64,000 nt of DNA, from NCBI GenBank assembly GCA_039933215.1, contig JBDTOO010000001.1:62001-126000 (forward strand), read 5' to 3'. The translations under genes and the position numbers were made by a program. Position 1 is the first letter of the stretch, and every line of letters starts with the position of its first letter. The notes beneath the pieces were generated by a model that ran no database searches, had not been told where the DNA came from, and saw only the letters and a list, made by a program, of their open reading frames with translations. Source of the stretch: JALYUA01 sp039933215 (GTDB lineage: Bacteria; Acidobacteriota; Thermoanaerobaculia; UBA5066; Gp7-AA6). Of this stretch, positions 27,420 through 36,299 are shown piece by piece.

Positions 27420-28477
27420 GCGACGTGCCTTTCCTGAACGGCGCCGATCAGCCTCTGCCACTCGGGGAGCACTCGCCCCCAGTCGGAGTCTTCCGCGAGA
27501 CGGCGTCCGTTGGCCGAGAGCCTCGCCGCCAGAGAGGGATTCTTCAGGATGCGCGACACCGCTTCCGCCATCGCCGCGGCGTCATCGCAGGAGACGAGGA
27601 TCGCGTTCTCGCCGTCGTTCAGCAGGTAGGGCATCCCCCCGGCGTCCGTGCTGACGACGCAGAGTCCGCAGGCGAGAGCCTCGATGACGGTCACCGGGCT
27701 GTTGTCGAAGTTCGTCGTGTTCAAGAAGATGTCCGCGCGCTCGAGGACTTCGGGGACCCGGTCCTTCGCGACCCCAGACGACCAGTCGATCGAATCCGCG
27801 ACGCCGAGCTCCGCGGCGACCCGCCGGGCCGCCTCCTCGCTGCCATCCTTCTTGTCCGGTCCGATCATCGCCAGCCGGACGTCCGGAAACTCCTTCCGGA
27901 GCAGGGCGAGCACTCGCGGGGCCATGGACGGGTTGTAGATCTCGTGAAAGGCCCGCAGCCAGACGAGGCGCGGCGCAGGCCGCTCGCGGAGCCGGAACCC
28001 GTAATTCTGCAGGTCGATTCCGTTCGGGAGGAGCCGAAGATCTTCGCGATAGGACTTCATCTCCTCGAGCAAGTAGCGCGAGGGCACCGTCACGGCGCTC
28101 GCCGAGGCGAGGAGCCGGCGCACCCGGCGGGCGTGGCGCTGCGAGAACCGAGGCAGGTTCCCTCCGTGGAGGGTCAGGATGTAGGGTTTGCCGGCGCGCC
28201 GGAGGACCCAGCAGACGATCTCCGCCCAGAAGAAAGCGGCGCCGCTGAAGACATCGACCTGGGCGACTTCGTAGCGGTCCCGCTGGCGCCAGGCGGTCGA
28301 CGCCATGTCGACCAGACGCACGAAGCGCCTTATGCGCGGCGATGTGGTCACGACGGACCAGTTCTTCTCCGTCAGCCGCGCGGCGAGCTCCTCGCAGACG
28401 CCGCGGGTAACCTTCGTCTCCGAGAGGAAGTTGCCCACGATCAAGAGCCGCTTTCCCGGCACGGACGGCGCGCTCAC
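27416..28477 (-). CDS. Family 4 (GT-B) glycosyltransferase
   Basis: A 353-residue GT-B enzyme. The N-terminal domain begins LLIVGNFLSE; LTLHGGNLP and SASAVTVPSRYL mark the inter-domain acceptor region; LPNGIDL and the NFDNSPVTVIEALACG block (E-x7-E type donor site) mark the C-terminal domain. It is predicted to be cytosolic and to extend the repeat unit. The GTG start at 28477 overlaps the stop of the polymerase gene in a GTGA. The open frame extends further upstream, but only as an overlap of that gene. Sugar specificity is unknown. Confidence 0.93.
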   Translation of the reverse strand: MSAPSVPGKRLLIVGNFLSETKVTRGVCEELAARLTEKNWSVVTTSPRIRRFVRLVDMASTAWRQRDRYEVAQVDVFSGAAFFWAEIVCWVLRRAGKPYILTLHGGNLPRFSQRHARRVRRLLASASAVTVPSRYLLEEMKSYREDLRLLPNGIDLQNYGFRLRERPAPRLVWLRAFHEIYNPSMAPRVLALLRKEFPDVRLAMIGPDKKDGSEEAARRVAAELGVADSIDWSSGVAKDRVPEVLERADIFLNTTNFDNSPVTVIEALACGLCVVSTDAGGMPYLLNDGENAILVSCDDAAAMAEAVSRILKNPSLAARLSANGRRLAEDSDWGRVLPEWQRLIGAVQERHVA

Positions 28478-29931
28478 CGGCGGCTCCGCAGCGGTGCCGC
28501 ACGCTTGGGCCGCCGGAAGGAGAAAGTCCCGGCGGGGGCCGGCGCCGTCCCGCCCGGCTCGGGAGCCGGGTGAGACAGGAAGGCAGACCCGCGCCGGAGC
28601 GAGGTCATGACGGCCGCCGTGAACAGCCAGATCCCCTTCGCCTGGAACTCGTCCGCGAGAAACGCCAGGGAGAGGCCGACGGTGGCGAGGAGGCCGAGAG
28701 GAAAGAGGCCCAGCGCCCGCGTCTTCCAGCCGATGATCCCGAAGGACAACACGAACGCGGCGAGAAGGATGATCCCGGGCACGCCGTTCTCGGCGAGGGT
28801 CTTGATCCATCCGGAGTGGGCCTGGCTGTACTCGCCTTCCCGGAAGACGGACATCCCTTCGCGGTTTTCGATGTTCGCCCACGCGTCTCCGAACGCGCCG
28901 GTCCCCACGCCGAGAGGATGCTCGAGAAAAATCCGCCAGCCGCCCTTCGCGAGCTCGGAGCGCCCGCTCGTCCGGTTGGTCATCGGCCGGCGCGCGTCGA
29001 AGAGCGAACGGAATCGGTAGACCGCCTGCTTCTCCTCTCCGGTGAACTGCGACAAGAGGCCGGCCGCGAGGAGAGCGGCGACGGCCAGGACGGGAAGAAC
29101 CCGTCCCGTGCGGCGGAGCTGGTAAACGATGAAGACCAGGCACAGGACCGCGATCAGAAAGCTGCCTCGGCTGCCGCTCAGGAACACCCAGAGGGCGTTG
29201 ATACCTGCGAGCAACGCTCGGGTCCAGCGACCACGCTGAGTCCCGGCGAGCGTAAATGAAACCGCGAGACAGAAGATCGCGGTCAAGGGAAAGAATGCCC
29301 ATGCATTCGCGTTGGCCTCGGGAAGGTTCGCCTTTTGAAGGTAGAAGACGAGGCTACCAGCGCCGGCGAGGAGACCGTTGACAATCGCGATCCAGTACCA
29401 GACGTCCGGGTGCCTGGCGGCTCGGCCGAGATAGACCAGGATACCGAAGAGCGTGATGACATTCAGGACGTGCTGGATGCCGGTCATTCGGTCGTCGCTG
29501 AAGAGGAGCTGGACCAGGAAGAGCAGAACGAGAAGCTGCAAGAACCGGGTCGGCGTGTCGTGGAGCTGCAGAAGGAAGGGGAGAGAGAGGAGCATGACGA
29601 CGAGAAGCCAGTAGTTGAAGGTGTTCCAGCGCCAGAGCCCCCCGGTCAGGAGGTAGACCCGCGAAATCGAGTCGAGCGTGCATAGCATCGTGATGCCGAG
29701 GACCCCCAGAAAGGGACGGTTCAGCCCGAAGATCGCCGCGGCGATCGCGATCGTCGACAGGACGAGCAGTCCGGCTTCGAATCCGGCGACGACGCTCACC
29801 GCCCAGACGCCCAGAACGACCAAGACCATGACCCGTCCCCAGGTGTCCGCCGGCGACCGCTTCGATTTCCCGTGGGCAGCTCCTCGCGCCGCTGGAAACG
29901 CGTCGGGTCGATAGAGAGAGGTCGAGCTCAT
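28474..29931 (-). CDS. O-antigen ligase/polymerase family (Wzy/WaaL-like) membrane protein
   Basis: A 485-residue protein with about ten or more hydrophobic spans. The family signature region includes LSGSRGSFL, then a large periplasmic loop with HPLGVGTGAFG and the AHSGWIKTLAENGVPG block, which matches the Wzy_C region. In a capsule locus it is the candidate repeat-unit polymerase. Its ATG overlaps the upstream glycosyltransferase stop (ATGA), and its own stop overlaps the next GTG. A second member of the same family lies at 51015-52532 outside this unit. Polymerase versus ligase cannot be decided from sequence. Confidence 0.9.
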   Translation of the reverse strand: MSSTSLYRPDAFPAARGAAHGKSKRSPADTWGRVMVLVVLGVWAVSVVAGFEAGLLVLSTIAIAAAIFGLNRPFLGVLGITMLCTLDSISRVYLLTGGLWRWNTFNYWLLVVMLLSLPFLLQLHDTPTRFLQLLVLLFLVQLLFSDDRMTGIQHVLNVITLFGILVYLGRAARHPDVWYWIAIVNGLLAGAGSLVFYLQKANLPEANANAWAFFPLTAIFCLAVSFTLAGTQRGRWTRALLAGINALWVFLSGSRGSFLIAVLCLVFIVYQLRRTGRVLPVLAVAALLAAGLLSQFTGEEKQAVYRFRSLFDARRPMTNRTSGRSELAKGGWRIFLEHPLGVGTGAFGDAWANIENREGMSVFREGEYSQAHSGWIKTLAENGVPGIILLAAFVLSFGIIGWKTRALGLFPLGLLATVGLSLAFLADEFQAKGIWLFTAAVMTSLRRGSAFLSHPAPEPGGTAPAPAGTFSFRRPKRAAPLRSRR

Positions 29932-31133
29932 CCTGCGACTCCGGTTGCCGCGGTCTCGCGGTTTCGTCCGGCGCGGCGGGACGCCAGAACGTCGTCGTAG
30001 GCCCGCGACATGCCCGCGACGAACCGGTCGACGCCGAAGCGTCCGAGAACGGCGGCACGCGCCGCCCGGCCCATGCTCTGGCGGGCCTCCCGGTCGCGCA
30101 GCAGCGCCGCGACGGTGCTCCGGAACGCTTCCACGTTCCCCGGTTCGACGAGTGCGGCGGATCGTCCGTTTTCGAGAATCTCTTCGAGAAACGGGCTTCG
30201 CCAGGCCACGATCGGGACGCCCGCGGCGGCGGCTTCCAAGACGGCGTTCGGCAGACCCTCATCCTCCGACGCGAAGGCGAAGACGTCGAAAGCGCTCACC
30301 CATCGGCGGACGTCGGGGTCCTCGCCGGCGAAGATCGTCCGGTCGGCGATCCCGAGTTCCCGGGCCTTCGAGACCAGGGAGTCGCGCATCGGACCGTCGC
30401 CGGCGAGCACCAGGGCCGTCTCCTTCGCGGGGAGTCCCGAGACCACGTCGAGAAGGACGTCGAAGCGTTTCGACGACTGCAGGCGCCCCGTCGAACCGAT
30501 CCAGAACGGCTGAGGGATCGGGTGCCGGAGCGTCAGCGCAGCGCGCGCGCCGGCCCGATCGGTGTCGCACTCCTCCACGGCGTTCGGCACCGTGTAAATG
30601 CGCCCGCCGAACCGGCGGGATCCGGCGCCGAGATCGAGCGCCGCCGACTCCGAGTTGACGAGCAGGCCGTCCGTCAGCCACTCCGTCATGCGCGACTGGA
30701 GTCGAAGGCGCCGATAGGAGTCGGAGCTTCCCCTCAATGAGCCGAGGCTTCCTCGCGCGCCGATCAGCGCGGCGGCGGCCCCCGCGTAGGGGCTCGCGAA
30801 AAGGTGCCATCCGTGAACGAGCGCCGTGCGATGGGGACGAAGGACGCGAGCGATCTCGAGGAGGCGCGTCGCCGGGTTACCGTTCCTCTTCACGCGCAGG
30901 ACGGGGACGTCGAGTTGCGCGATGCGATCCTCCCAGTAGTCGTCGCAATCGGGATGCAGCGTGACGACGACCGGCCGGAAACGGGCGCGGTCGAGGTGGG
31001 CGAGCCAGAGGTAGAGCTGCCTCTCGGCTCCTCCAATCGCCAGCTGGCCCGCGATGATGGCCACCGTGCAGGGAGTCAGCCGCCCCGCCGACTCGCGCGG
31101 CGTCGGGATCTCCGCCGCTGCGTGCCGGGTCAT
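29928..31133 (-). CDS. Family 4 (GT-B) glycosyltransferase
   Basis: A 401-residue GT-B enzyme. The N-terminal glycine-rich acceptor loop is GQLAIGGAERQL. LVHGWH and LLVNSES mark the first domain. The GSTGRLQSSKRFD, LAGDGPM and ASEDEGLPNAVLEAAAAG blocks form the nucleotide-sugar side, with the E-x7-E motif. GGAERQL is common in GT4 enzymes of EPS loci. The ATG overlaps the preceding stop in an ATGA. Predicted to work on the cytosolic face of the membrane; donor and acceptor unknown. Confidence 0.94.
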   Translation of the reverse strand: MTRHAAAEIPTPRESAGRLTPCTVAIIAGQLAIGGAERQLYLWLAHLDRARFRPVVVTLHPDCDDYWEDRIAQLDVPVLRVKRNGNPATRLLEIARVLRPHRTALVHGWHLFASPYAGAAAALIGARGSLGSLRGSSDSYRRLRLQSRMTEWLTDGLLVNSESAALDLGAGSRRFGGRIYTVPNAVEECDTDRAGARAALTLRHPIPQPFWIGSTGRLQSSKRFDVLLDVVSGLPAKETALVLAGDGPMRDSLVSKARELGIADRTIFAGEDPDVRRWVSAFDVFAFASEDEGLPNAVLEAAAAGVPIVAWRSPFLEEILENGRSAALVEPGNVEAFRSTVAALLRDREARQSMGRAARAAVLGRFGVDRFVAGMSRAYDDVLASRRAGRNRETAATGVAG

Positions 31134-32311
31134 GCGATCCTCCGCTCAGCGGGAAGGGGCGCCTTCCAGCGCTCGGAACAGAGGCGGCCGATTTCCGCGG
31201 ACCACGCCTCCAGCGTGCGGCCTTCCGCGAACGCCCGGCATCGGCGGCGCAGGGCGGGCCAGTCGCGGGGCACGGCAACGGCTTCGCGGATCGCCGCGGC
31301 GAGGCGCGCCACGTCGCCCGGAGGTACGAGCCATCCCCTCTCGGTCCCGACCACGGCGCGGGCGGCGCCCGCCTCGGACGCCACGACCGGCAGGCCGTGC
31401 GCGAACGCGTCGAGCCACGCCTTGCTGTACCCCTCGGTCAGGGAGGGCTGGACGCACAGGTCCGACGCGGCGAGCGCCGCGCTCAATGCCTTCCGATCGA
31501 GCTGCCCGGAGAAATGGACGCGCTCGGAGAGGCCGAGGCGGCTCGCGAGGGCTTCGAGCTCCGCCCGGTCGGGTCCGTCCCCGATCAGCTGCAGGCGCGG
31601 CGCGGGGCGCAATCCCTCGCGCTCGAGCTCGGCCAGGGCCTTCAGGAGGTTCGCCACGCCCTTCTCGGCGGACAGCCGGCCGACGTACGCAAGCCGGGGC
31701 GGGTCCGACAGGCCTCGCTGCGTCGCCGCCGTGATCCGGGCCAGCTCCTCGTCGGAAAGGCTCGTCGCGAAGATCCAGCGAATCCCGTCGGCCGGCGGCC
31801 GCTCGGACTCTCCGGTCGCGAGCATCACGTTGCGTCCGCCCGAGAACGCTCTCATGAAGAGGCGGGTGACGCGATTCATGATCGTCGTGCTGGCGGTGGC
31901 CGCCCAGGAGCCGCAGTAGCGCGCGATCAGGGGCCTCTTCATCGCCACCGCGATGGCGGCGCCGATGAGCGGGATGTCGCCGGGCAGGGGCACGTGCACG
32001 CAGTCGGCATCGCGAAAGCTGGTCGCGATCGTCGACACGTAATAAGGGAGCAGGCGCAGAATCGATAACTTCCTTCGCAGATCCGTGCCCTCCGGTTTCC
32101 GGAGTGCCACGATCCGCGCGGCGGCAGGAAGTGCGAGGCCGCCTTCGCCGGGCCTGTCGGACCGCGTGATCAGGAGCGTCATCGACGCGAAGAGCGACCC
32201 GATCGCCGCCATCTGGAGCGGGAATCCCCCGCTCGAATACCACCGGCCGTCGGAGTCCTGCCAGCACTCCTTGAACGAGACGGCGCAGAGGCGCGGATAG
32301 GGGTTAACCAT
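31130..32311 (-). CDS. Family 4 (GT-B) glycosyltransferase
   Basis: A 393-residue GT-B enzyme. RYCGSWAAT marks the first domain. The donor-binding domain shows YVGRLSAEKGV, LIGDGPD and SLTEGYSKAWLDAFAHGLPVV, in which the usual first Glu of E-x7-E is retained in TEGYSK. The ATG overlaps the end of the methyltransferase gene by eight bases. The first 35 residues (CWQDSDGRWYSSGGFPLQ) form an acceptor-side loop rather than a signal peptide. Specificity unknown. Confidence 0.92.
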   Translation of the reverse strand: MVNPYPRLCAVSFKECWQDSDGRWYSSGGFPLQMAAIGSLFASMTLLITRSDRPGEGGLALPAAARIVALRKPEGTDLRRKLSILRLLPYYVSTIATSFRDADCVHVPLPGDIPLIGAAIAVAMKRPLIARYCGSWAATASTTIMNRVTRLFMRAFSGGRNVMLATGESERPPADGIRWIFATSLSDEELARITAATQRGLSDPPRLAYVGRLSAEKGVANLLKALAELEREGLRPAPRLQLIGDGPDRAELEALASRLGLSERVHFSGQLDRKALSAALAASDLCVQPSLTEGYSKAWLDAFAHGLPVVASEAGAARAVVGTERGWLVPPGDVARLAAAIREAVAVPRDWPALRRRCRAFAEGRTLEAWSAEIGRLCSERWKAPLPAERRIA

Positions 32312-33119
32312 TCGACTTCGTCACCACGCCCGAGAGGGTCCAGTGGAGGCGGCGGCTCAGCCACTCGGGGAGCCGGCGGCGTCCGAGAGCTCGGACGCAG
32401 TAGGACTGGTAACGCGTGAGGGCTTTGGGGGGCAGCGGCGGAACCACACTCCACCCGAGGAAGAAGAAGTAGAGATGCGGCCAGGAGTAGAGCGACTCGG
32501 GATCCGGAACCGAAAAGCCGGCTTCGTGGAGGAGCTCGACCAGGTCCCGGATCGACACGAAGAGGTCCTTCGCGATCGCCGGCCGCCGGAAGAGGCGACG
32601 CAGCTGCCGCCAGGTCCCGAGCTCCGCCCGGAGCGCCCAGCAGAATGGATTCGGCGTCGTGAGGAAGAGCCGACCCCCCGGACGAAGGACGCGGGAAATC
32701 TCACCGAGCAGCTCCTTCTTGTTTGGGACGTGTTCGAGCACCTCGACCAGAACGGCCAGGTCGAACTCGGCGTCGCCGAAAGGAAGCCGGGATCCGTCGT
32801 ACGAGCGGAACGTGCAGTTCGGAAGCGCGAGCTCGCGCGCCTGCTCGATCGCCTTCTCGGAAACGTCGACGCCCTCGATCCGCTTCGCTCCGGACTTCGC
32901 GCCGAAGAGCGAGTGAAAGAGATATTCGATCGATCCCCGATTGCAGCCCACGTCGAGGGCGTCGCGGACGCCAGGCTCCGCCATCATCGAGGCGGCCTGT
33001 TCGTATTTCCGATAGGAGCCGAGGCCCGACACCGTCGCGGGATCCGGGAGGAGCCTCCGGCCCATCTCCGACTCTCGGTCGAAGAACGCCGTGACGGTCG
33101 ACTGAGTGACTTCGGTCAT
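32304..33119 (-). CDS. SAM-dependent class I methyltransferase
   Basis: A 271-residue methyltransferase. Motif I is ALDVGCNRGS; motif II/acidic residue lies in IEGVDVSEKAIE; LVEVLEHVPN and VLRPGGRLFLTTPNP follow, as in the Methyltransf_11 group. The C-terminal third (SWPHLYFFFLGW) is hydrophobic and may touch the membrane or a lipid-linked glycan. Given its place among glycosyltransferases and a Wzt with a C-terminal extension, it may methylate a sugar, possibly as a chain cap (inference). The ATG overlaps the deacetylase's neighbouring frame in an ATGA at 33116-33119. Confidence 0.9.
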   Translation of the reverse strand: MTEVTQSTVTAFFDRESEMGRRLLPDPATVSGLGSYRKYEQAASMMAEPGVRDALDVGCNRGSIEYLFHSLFGAKSGAKRIEGVDVSEKAIEQARELALPNCTFRSYDGSRLPFGDAEFDLAVLVEVLEHVPNKKELLGEISRVLRPGGRLFLTTPNPFCWALRAELGTWRQLRRLFRRPAIAKDLFVSIRDLVELLHEAGFSVPDPESLYSWPHLYFFFLGWSVVPPLPPKALTRYQSYCVRALGRRRLPEWLSRRLHWTLSGVVTKSNG

Positions 33120-33970
33120 TTATGGGATCCGTTCAGAATTTCCCGGGGGAGCCGGCACTGCACGCGCCCGTCCCGGCGCCACTGGGCGGCCAGCTTCAGG
33201 AACCGTTCGAGCCGGTCCTGAGTCTGTGAGGTCGCCCGATCCCGCAGAGAGTGCGGGTGCGCGTAGAAGGACCAGATTCCGCCGTCGGCCATGTATTTTT
33301 CCAGCCGGTGGATGGCCGACAGTCCGAATCCCCCCGGGGTGTTCAGACGGACGCAGTCGAGCCCCGCGATCCTCTCCATCCGCGACGGATAGTCGAGCCG
33401 CCGGCGGGTGATCCGTTCCGCGAGCCGCACATGCATCGGCCGGTAGGCCACGCGGCAGAAGCGATAGCCGGTCTCGACGAGCGCGGTACACAGACCCGTC
33501 AAGTCGGTCCGGTCCGTCCGGCTTTCGCGCCGCTCGGAGAGGCTGTAAGAGAACCCCGACGCGTGATCGAACGGCTGGTTGAACGGAGGGACGAACGTGA
33601 CCACCTCGGCGCCGACGCACTGTTCGAGGGCGTCCTTGCTCGACCGGAGCGTCTCGCGCAACGCCTTGCTGTCCAGGCCGGGCAACCATTCGTGCCGGTG
33701 GGCATGGCTGGCGATCTCGTGGCCGGCCTCGCGGATCCGGCGGATCTGCGCGGGGTCGTGGTACGGCCGCTCGCCGGGGAGCGCGGCGGAGCCCACGACC
33801 GCGAAGCATGACGGGAATTCGTACTGCGCCAGGAGATCGAGAAGCGGCTCCGTGTTCTCGAACTCGAGCGGCCCCCAGGACTTCGGACCGCCGGGAGCGC
33901 GCGAGCGATCGGCACCCCACTGGGTGTCGTAGTCCCAGAACAAAACGAGAGTCGCTGGCTCGGACTTCAA
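33116..33970 (-). CDS. Polysaccharide deacetylase (NodB-homology) family protein
   Basis: A 284-residue carbohydrate esterase 4-type protein. The catalytic Asp pair region reads LFWDYDTQWG, the metal-binding block is GHEIASHAHRHEWLPG, and a FVPPFNQP block follows. No signal peptide is visible, so it may act in the cytosol on a precursor, or be exported another way. I place the start at the TTG at 33970 because it forms a TTGA overlap with the upstream aminotransferase stop and the fold begins right there; the longer frame upstream lies wholly over that gene. Confidence 0.87.
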   Translation of the reverse strand: MKSEPATLVLFWDYDTQWGADRSRAPGGPKSWGPLEFENTEPLLDLLAQYEFPSCFAVVGSAALPGERPYHDPAQIRRIREAGHEIASHAHRHEWLPGLDSKALRETLRSSKDALEQCVGAEVVTFVPPFNQPFDHASGFSYSLSERRESRTDRTDLTGLCTALVETGYRFCRVAYRPMHVRLAERITRRRLDYPSRMERIAGLDCVRLNTPGGFGLSAIHRLEKYMADGGIWSFYAHPHSLRDRATSQTQDRLERFLKLAAQWRRDGRVQCRLPREILNGSHK

Positions 33971-35151
33971 GAAACGTTCTTCCGGACAGCGGCGATCACG
34001 TCTTCGACGTCGGAATCGGAAAGCTTCGGGGACAGGGGCAGGCTGACCGTCTGACGTCCGATCGCCGCCGCCGCCGGGAAGTCCTCGGGCCGCCAGGCGA
34101 GGGTCTTCTGGTAGTACGGATGCTCGGGGACGCTGCGGTAGTGGACTCCGACGCCGATCTTCTCGGCGGTCATCGCGTCGAGAAACCGGTCGCGGCTGAT
34201 TCCCGCGCGGGCCTCGTCGACCAGGATCGTGTAGAGGTGGTAAGCGTGACGGGTGTCCGGCTCGACCGGAGCGGGCAGACCGACCGGCAGATCGGCTAAG
34301 GCCTCCTGGTAGCGGCTCCAGATCTCCTGCCGGCGCTTCCACCACGTCTCCACGCGCGCGAGCTGATGGATCCCGATCGCCGCCTGCAGATCCATCATGT
34401 TGTACTTGAAGCCCGCCTCGACCACGTCGTAGTGCTTGAATCCCTGGTCGCTGAAACGCTTCCAGGCGTCCTTGCTCATCCCGTGGAGGCCGAGGATCCG
34501 GATCCGGTCCGCCTGGCGGGGATCGCGGGCGATCACCATGCCGCCTTCACCGGTCACGATGTTCTTCGTCGAATAGAAGCTGAAGCAGCCGAACTCGCCG
34601 AACGTCCCCGCCTTCCTTCCGTGGTACTCCGTCTCGATCGCGTGGGCGCAGTCCTCGATCAGCGCCGCGCCGTGCTCGGCGGCGATCGAAACGAGAGCGT
34701 CCATGTCGCAGCTGCGCCCGGCGAAATGGACGGGCAGGATCGCGCGGACGCGCGGTCCCATCCGGCGCCGCACCTCCGCCGGATCGATGTTCATCGTCTT
34801 CGGGTCGACGTCCGCGAGAACGGGCGTTCCTCCCGCGTGAAGGATGCTGTTGACCGTGGCGCAGAACGTCAGCGGCGTCGTGACCACTTCGTCGCCGGGT
34901 TTCAGGTCGAGCGCGAGCAGGGCGAGATGCATCGCCGCGGTGCAGGAGTTCAGCGCCATCGCCTGGTCGACGCCCTTGTAGGCGGCAAACTCTCTTTCGA
35001 ACTGGTGAACCTTCGGGCCGGTCCCGAGCCAGGCACGGCGCATGGAGTCAACGACCTCCGCGATCTCGGCCTCCTCGATCAGCGGCTGGCCGAAGACGAG
35101 AAACGAGTCGCGGACCCTAGCTGGCGACGGCGCGGGATGCGGAGCGCGCAT
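33967..35151 (-). CDS. DegT/DnrJ/EryC1-family PLP-dependent sugar aminotransferase
   Basis: A 394-residue sugar aminotransferase and the second of its family here. Marks: RAWLGTGPKVHQFE, NSCTAAMHLAL, LIEDCAHAIE, and the PLP-lysine block FSFYSTKNIVTGEGGM; the C-terminal substrate region is VHYRSVPEHPYY. The ATG at 35151 is the only good start; it overlaps the end of the upstream glycosyltransferase by 35 bases. Two such enzymes suggest at least two amino sugars in the glycan, or one 3-amino and one 4-amino product (inference). Confidence 0.94.
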   Translation of the reverse strand: MRAPHPAPSPARVRDSFLVFGQPLIEEAEIAEVVDSMRRAWLGTGPKVHQFEREFAAYKGVDQAMALNSCTAAMHLALLALDLKPGDEVVTTPLTFCATVNSILHAGGTPVLADVDPKTMNIDPAEVRRRMGPRVRAILPVHFAGRSCDMDALVSIAAEHGAALIEDCAHAIETEYHGRKAGTFGEFGCFSFYSTKNIVTGEGGMVIARDPRQADRIRILGLHGMSKDAWKRFSDQGFKHYDVVEAGFKYNMMDLQAAIGIHQLARVETWWKRRQEIWSRYQEALADLPVGLPAPVEPDTRHAYHLYTILVDEARAGISRDRFLDAMTAEKIGVGVHYRSVPEHPYYQKTLAWRPEDFPAAAAIGRQTVSLPLSPKLSDSDVEDVIAAVRKNVS

Positions 35152-36286
35152 CGAACCTCCTCAGGCATTCGTCGTAAAACGCTTCGTTCTTTTGGATGAG
35201 CGTGTCGAGTGAGAAGTTCTCGGCGATGTGGCGCCGTCCGGCCCGGCCCAGCCGGGCCGCGAGATCCCCATTGAGAAGGAGACGCAGGATCGCGCCCGAA
35301 ATTTCATCCGGACTCGCCGGATCGACCAGCAGGCCCGTTTTCCCCTCCTGAATGAGCTCCGGGCCGCTCCCCCGCGTCGTGTAGACGGTCGGGCAGCCGG
35401 CCGCCATCGCGTGGAGAGGCGTCAGCGCGAAGCCCTCGGCGAAGGAAGGCAGCACGGCGAGGCGGGCCGTATGAAACTGCGCGAGCAGGTCGTCGAGCGC
35501 GATGTGTCCGTGGAAATGCACCGTGGACGCCCACTCCGGCGGAATGTCCGCTTCGAGCCTCGCCCGCATCGACCCTCCGTCTTCCGTTCGGCCGTCCTTG
35601 CCCCAGATGTGCAGCTCGGCGGCCGGAAAGCCGGCGAGCACCTTCGGCCAGGCCGCGAGCAGCGATACGATCCCCTTCTTCACCGTGAGCGTCCCGGCGA
35701 AGACGACGCGAACCGCCGACCGGGCTTTCTCGTCTCCGGCCGGAGGCAGCGTCACGGGGTTGTAAAGGATCGCGTCCGGGGGCGTGGACATCTTGTAGAG
35801 CTCACGGGTCTTCTCCGCCATGTACCGGCTCTCCGAGCACCAGTAATCCGCGCGCCGCAGCGAAGCGAGCTCGACGTAGTAGGAGCGCGTCAGGGACCGC
35901 CCCATTTCGGCAGCGAAGAAGCTGCCGGATCCGGAGAGTCGCGCGACGACCGGCACCGGCAGGGACGGCCACCCCGCAGCCGGTCCGCCGTAGTCGGGCA
36001 CTTCGATCAGATCGATCTCTCCCCCGCGGCTCCATCGCCGCAAAAGCCGGAAGAGGCGGATGCGGGCGGGGACCCAGGAGAATCGCCCGGTCGCTTCGCG
36101 GAAGCGATAGACGTCCACGCCTTCATCGACCTCCCGGTCCGGCGCCGGATAGTCGCCCGGATAGATTCCGACGACGCGGACGCCGTGTCCCGCGCGAACC
36201 AGATTCCGGGCGAAGAGCTGGATCAGAGTACCGATCCCTCCGTGAGGCCCCGGAGGGTACTCGGAGCACGTGAAAACGATGTTCAG
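35117..36286 (-). CDS. Family 4 (GT-B) glycosyltransferase
   Basis: A GT-B enzyme of about 389 residues. The N-terminus is NIVFTCSEYPPGPHGGIGT, the usual glycine-rich acceptor loop. ARLSGSGSFF, VVFAGTLTVKKG and PSFAEGFALTPLHAMAAGCPTVY mark the two domains. The start is uncertain: no ATG, GTG or TTG lies between the upstream stop (36300) and the fold. The best fit is a CTG at 36286 with a purine-rich stretch before it. The in-frame ATG at 36433 would overlap the previous gene by 134 bases and add residues that look non-coding. Confidence 0.88.
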   Translation of the reverse strand: MNIVFTCSEYPPGPHGGIGTLIQLFARNLVRAGHGVRVVGIYPGDYPAPDREVDEGVDVYRFREATGRFSWVPARIRLFRLLRRWSRGGEIDLIEVPDYGGPAAGWPSLPVPVVARLSGSGSFFAAEMGRSLTRSYYVELASLRRADYWCSESRYMAEKTRELYKMSTPPDAILYNPVTLPPAGDEKARSAVRVVFAGTLTVKKGIVSLLAAWPKVLAGFPAAELHIWGKDGRTEDGGSMRARLEADIPPEWASTVHFHGHIALDDLLAQFHTARLAVLPSFAEGFALTPLHAMAAGCPTVYTTRGSGPELIQEGKTGLLVDPASPDEISGAILRLLLNGDLAARLGRAGRRHIAENFSLDTLIQKNEAFYDECLRRFDARSASRAVAS

Positions 36287-36299
36287 AGAGCCGCCTTCT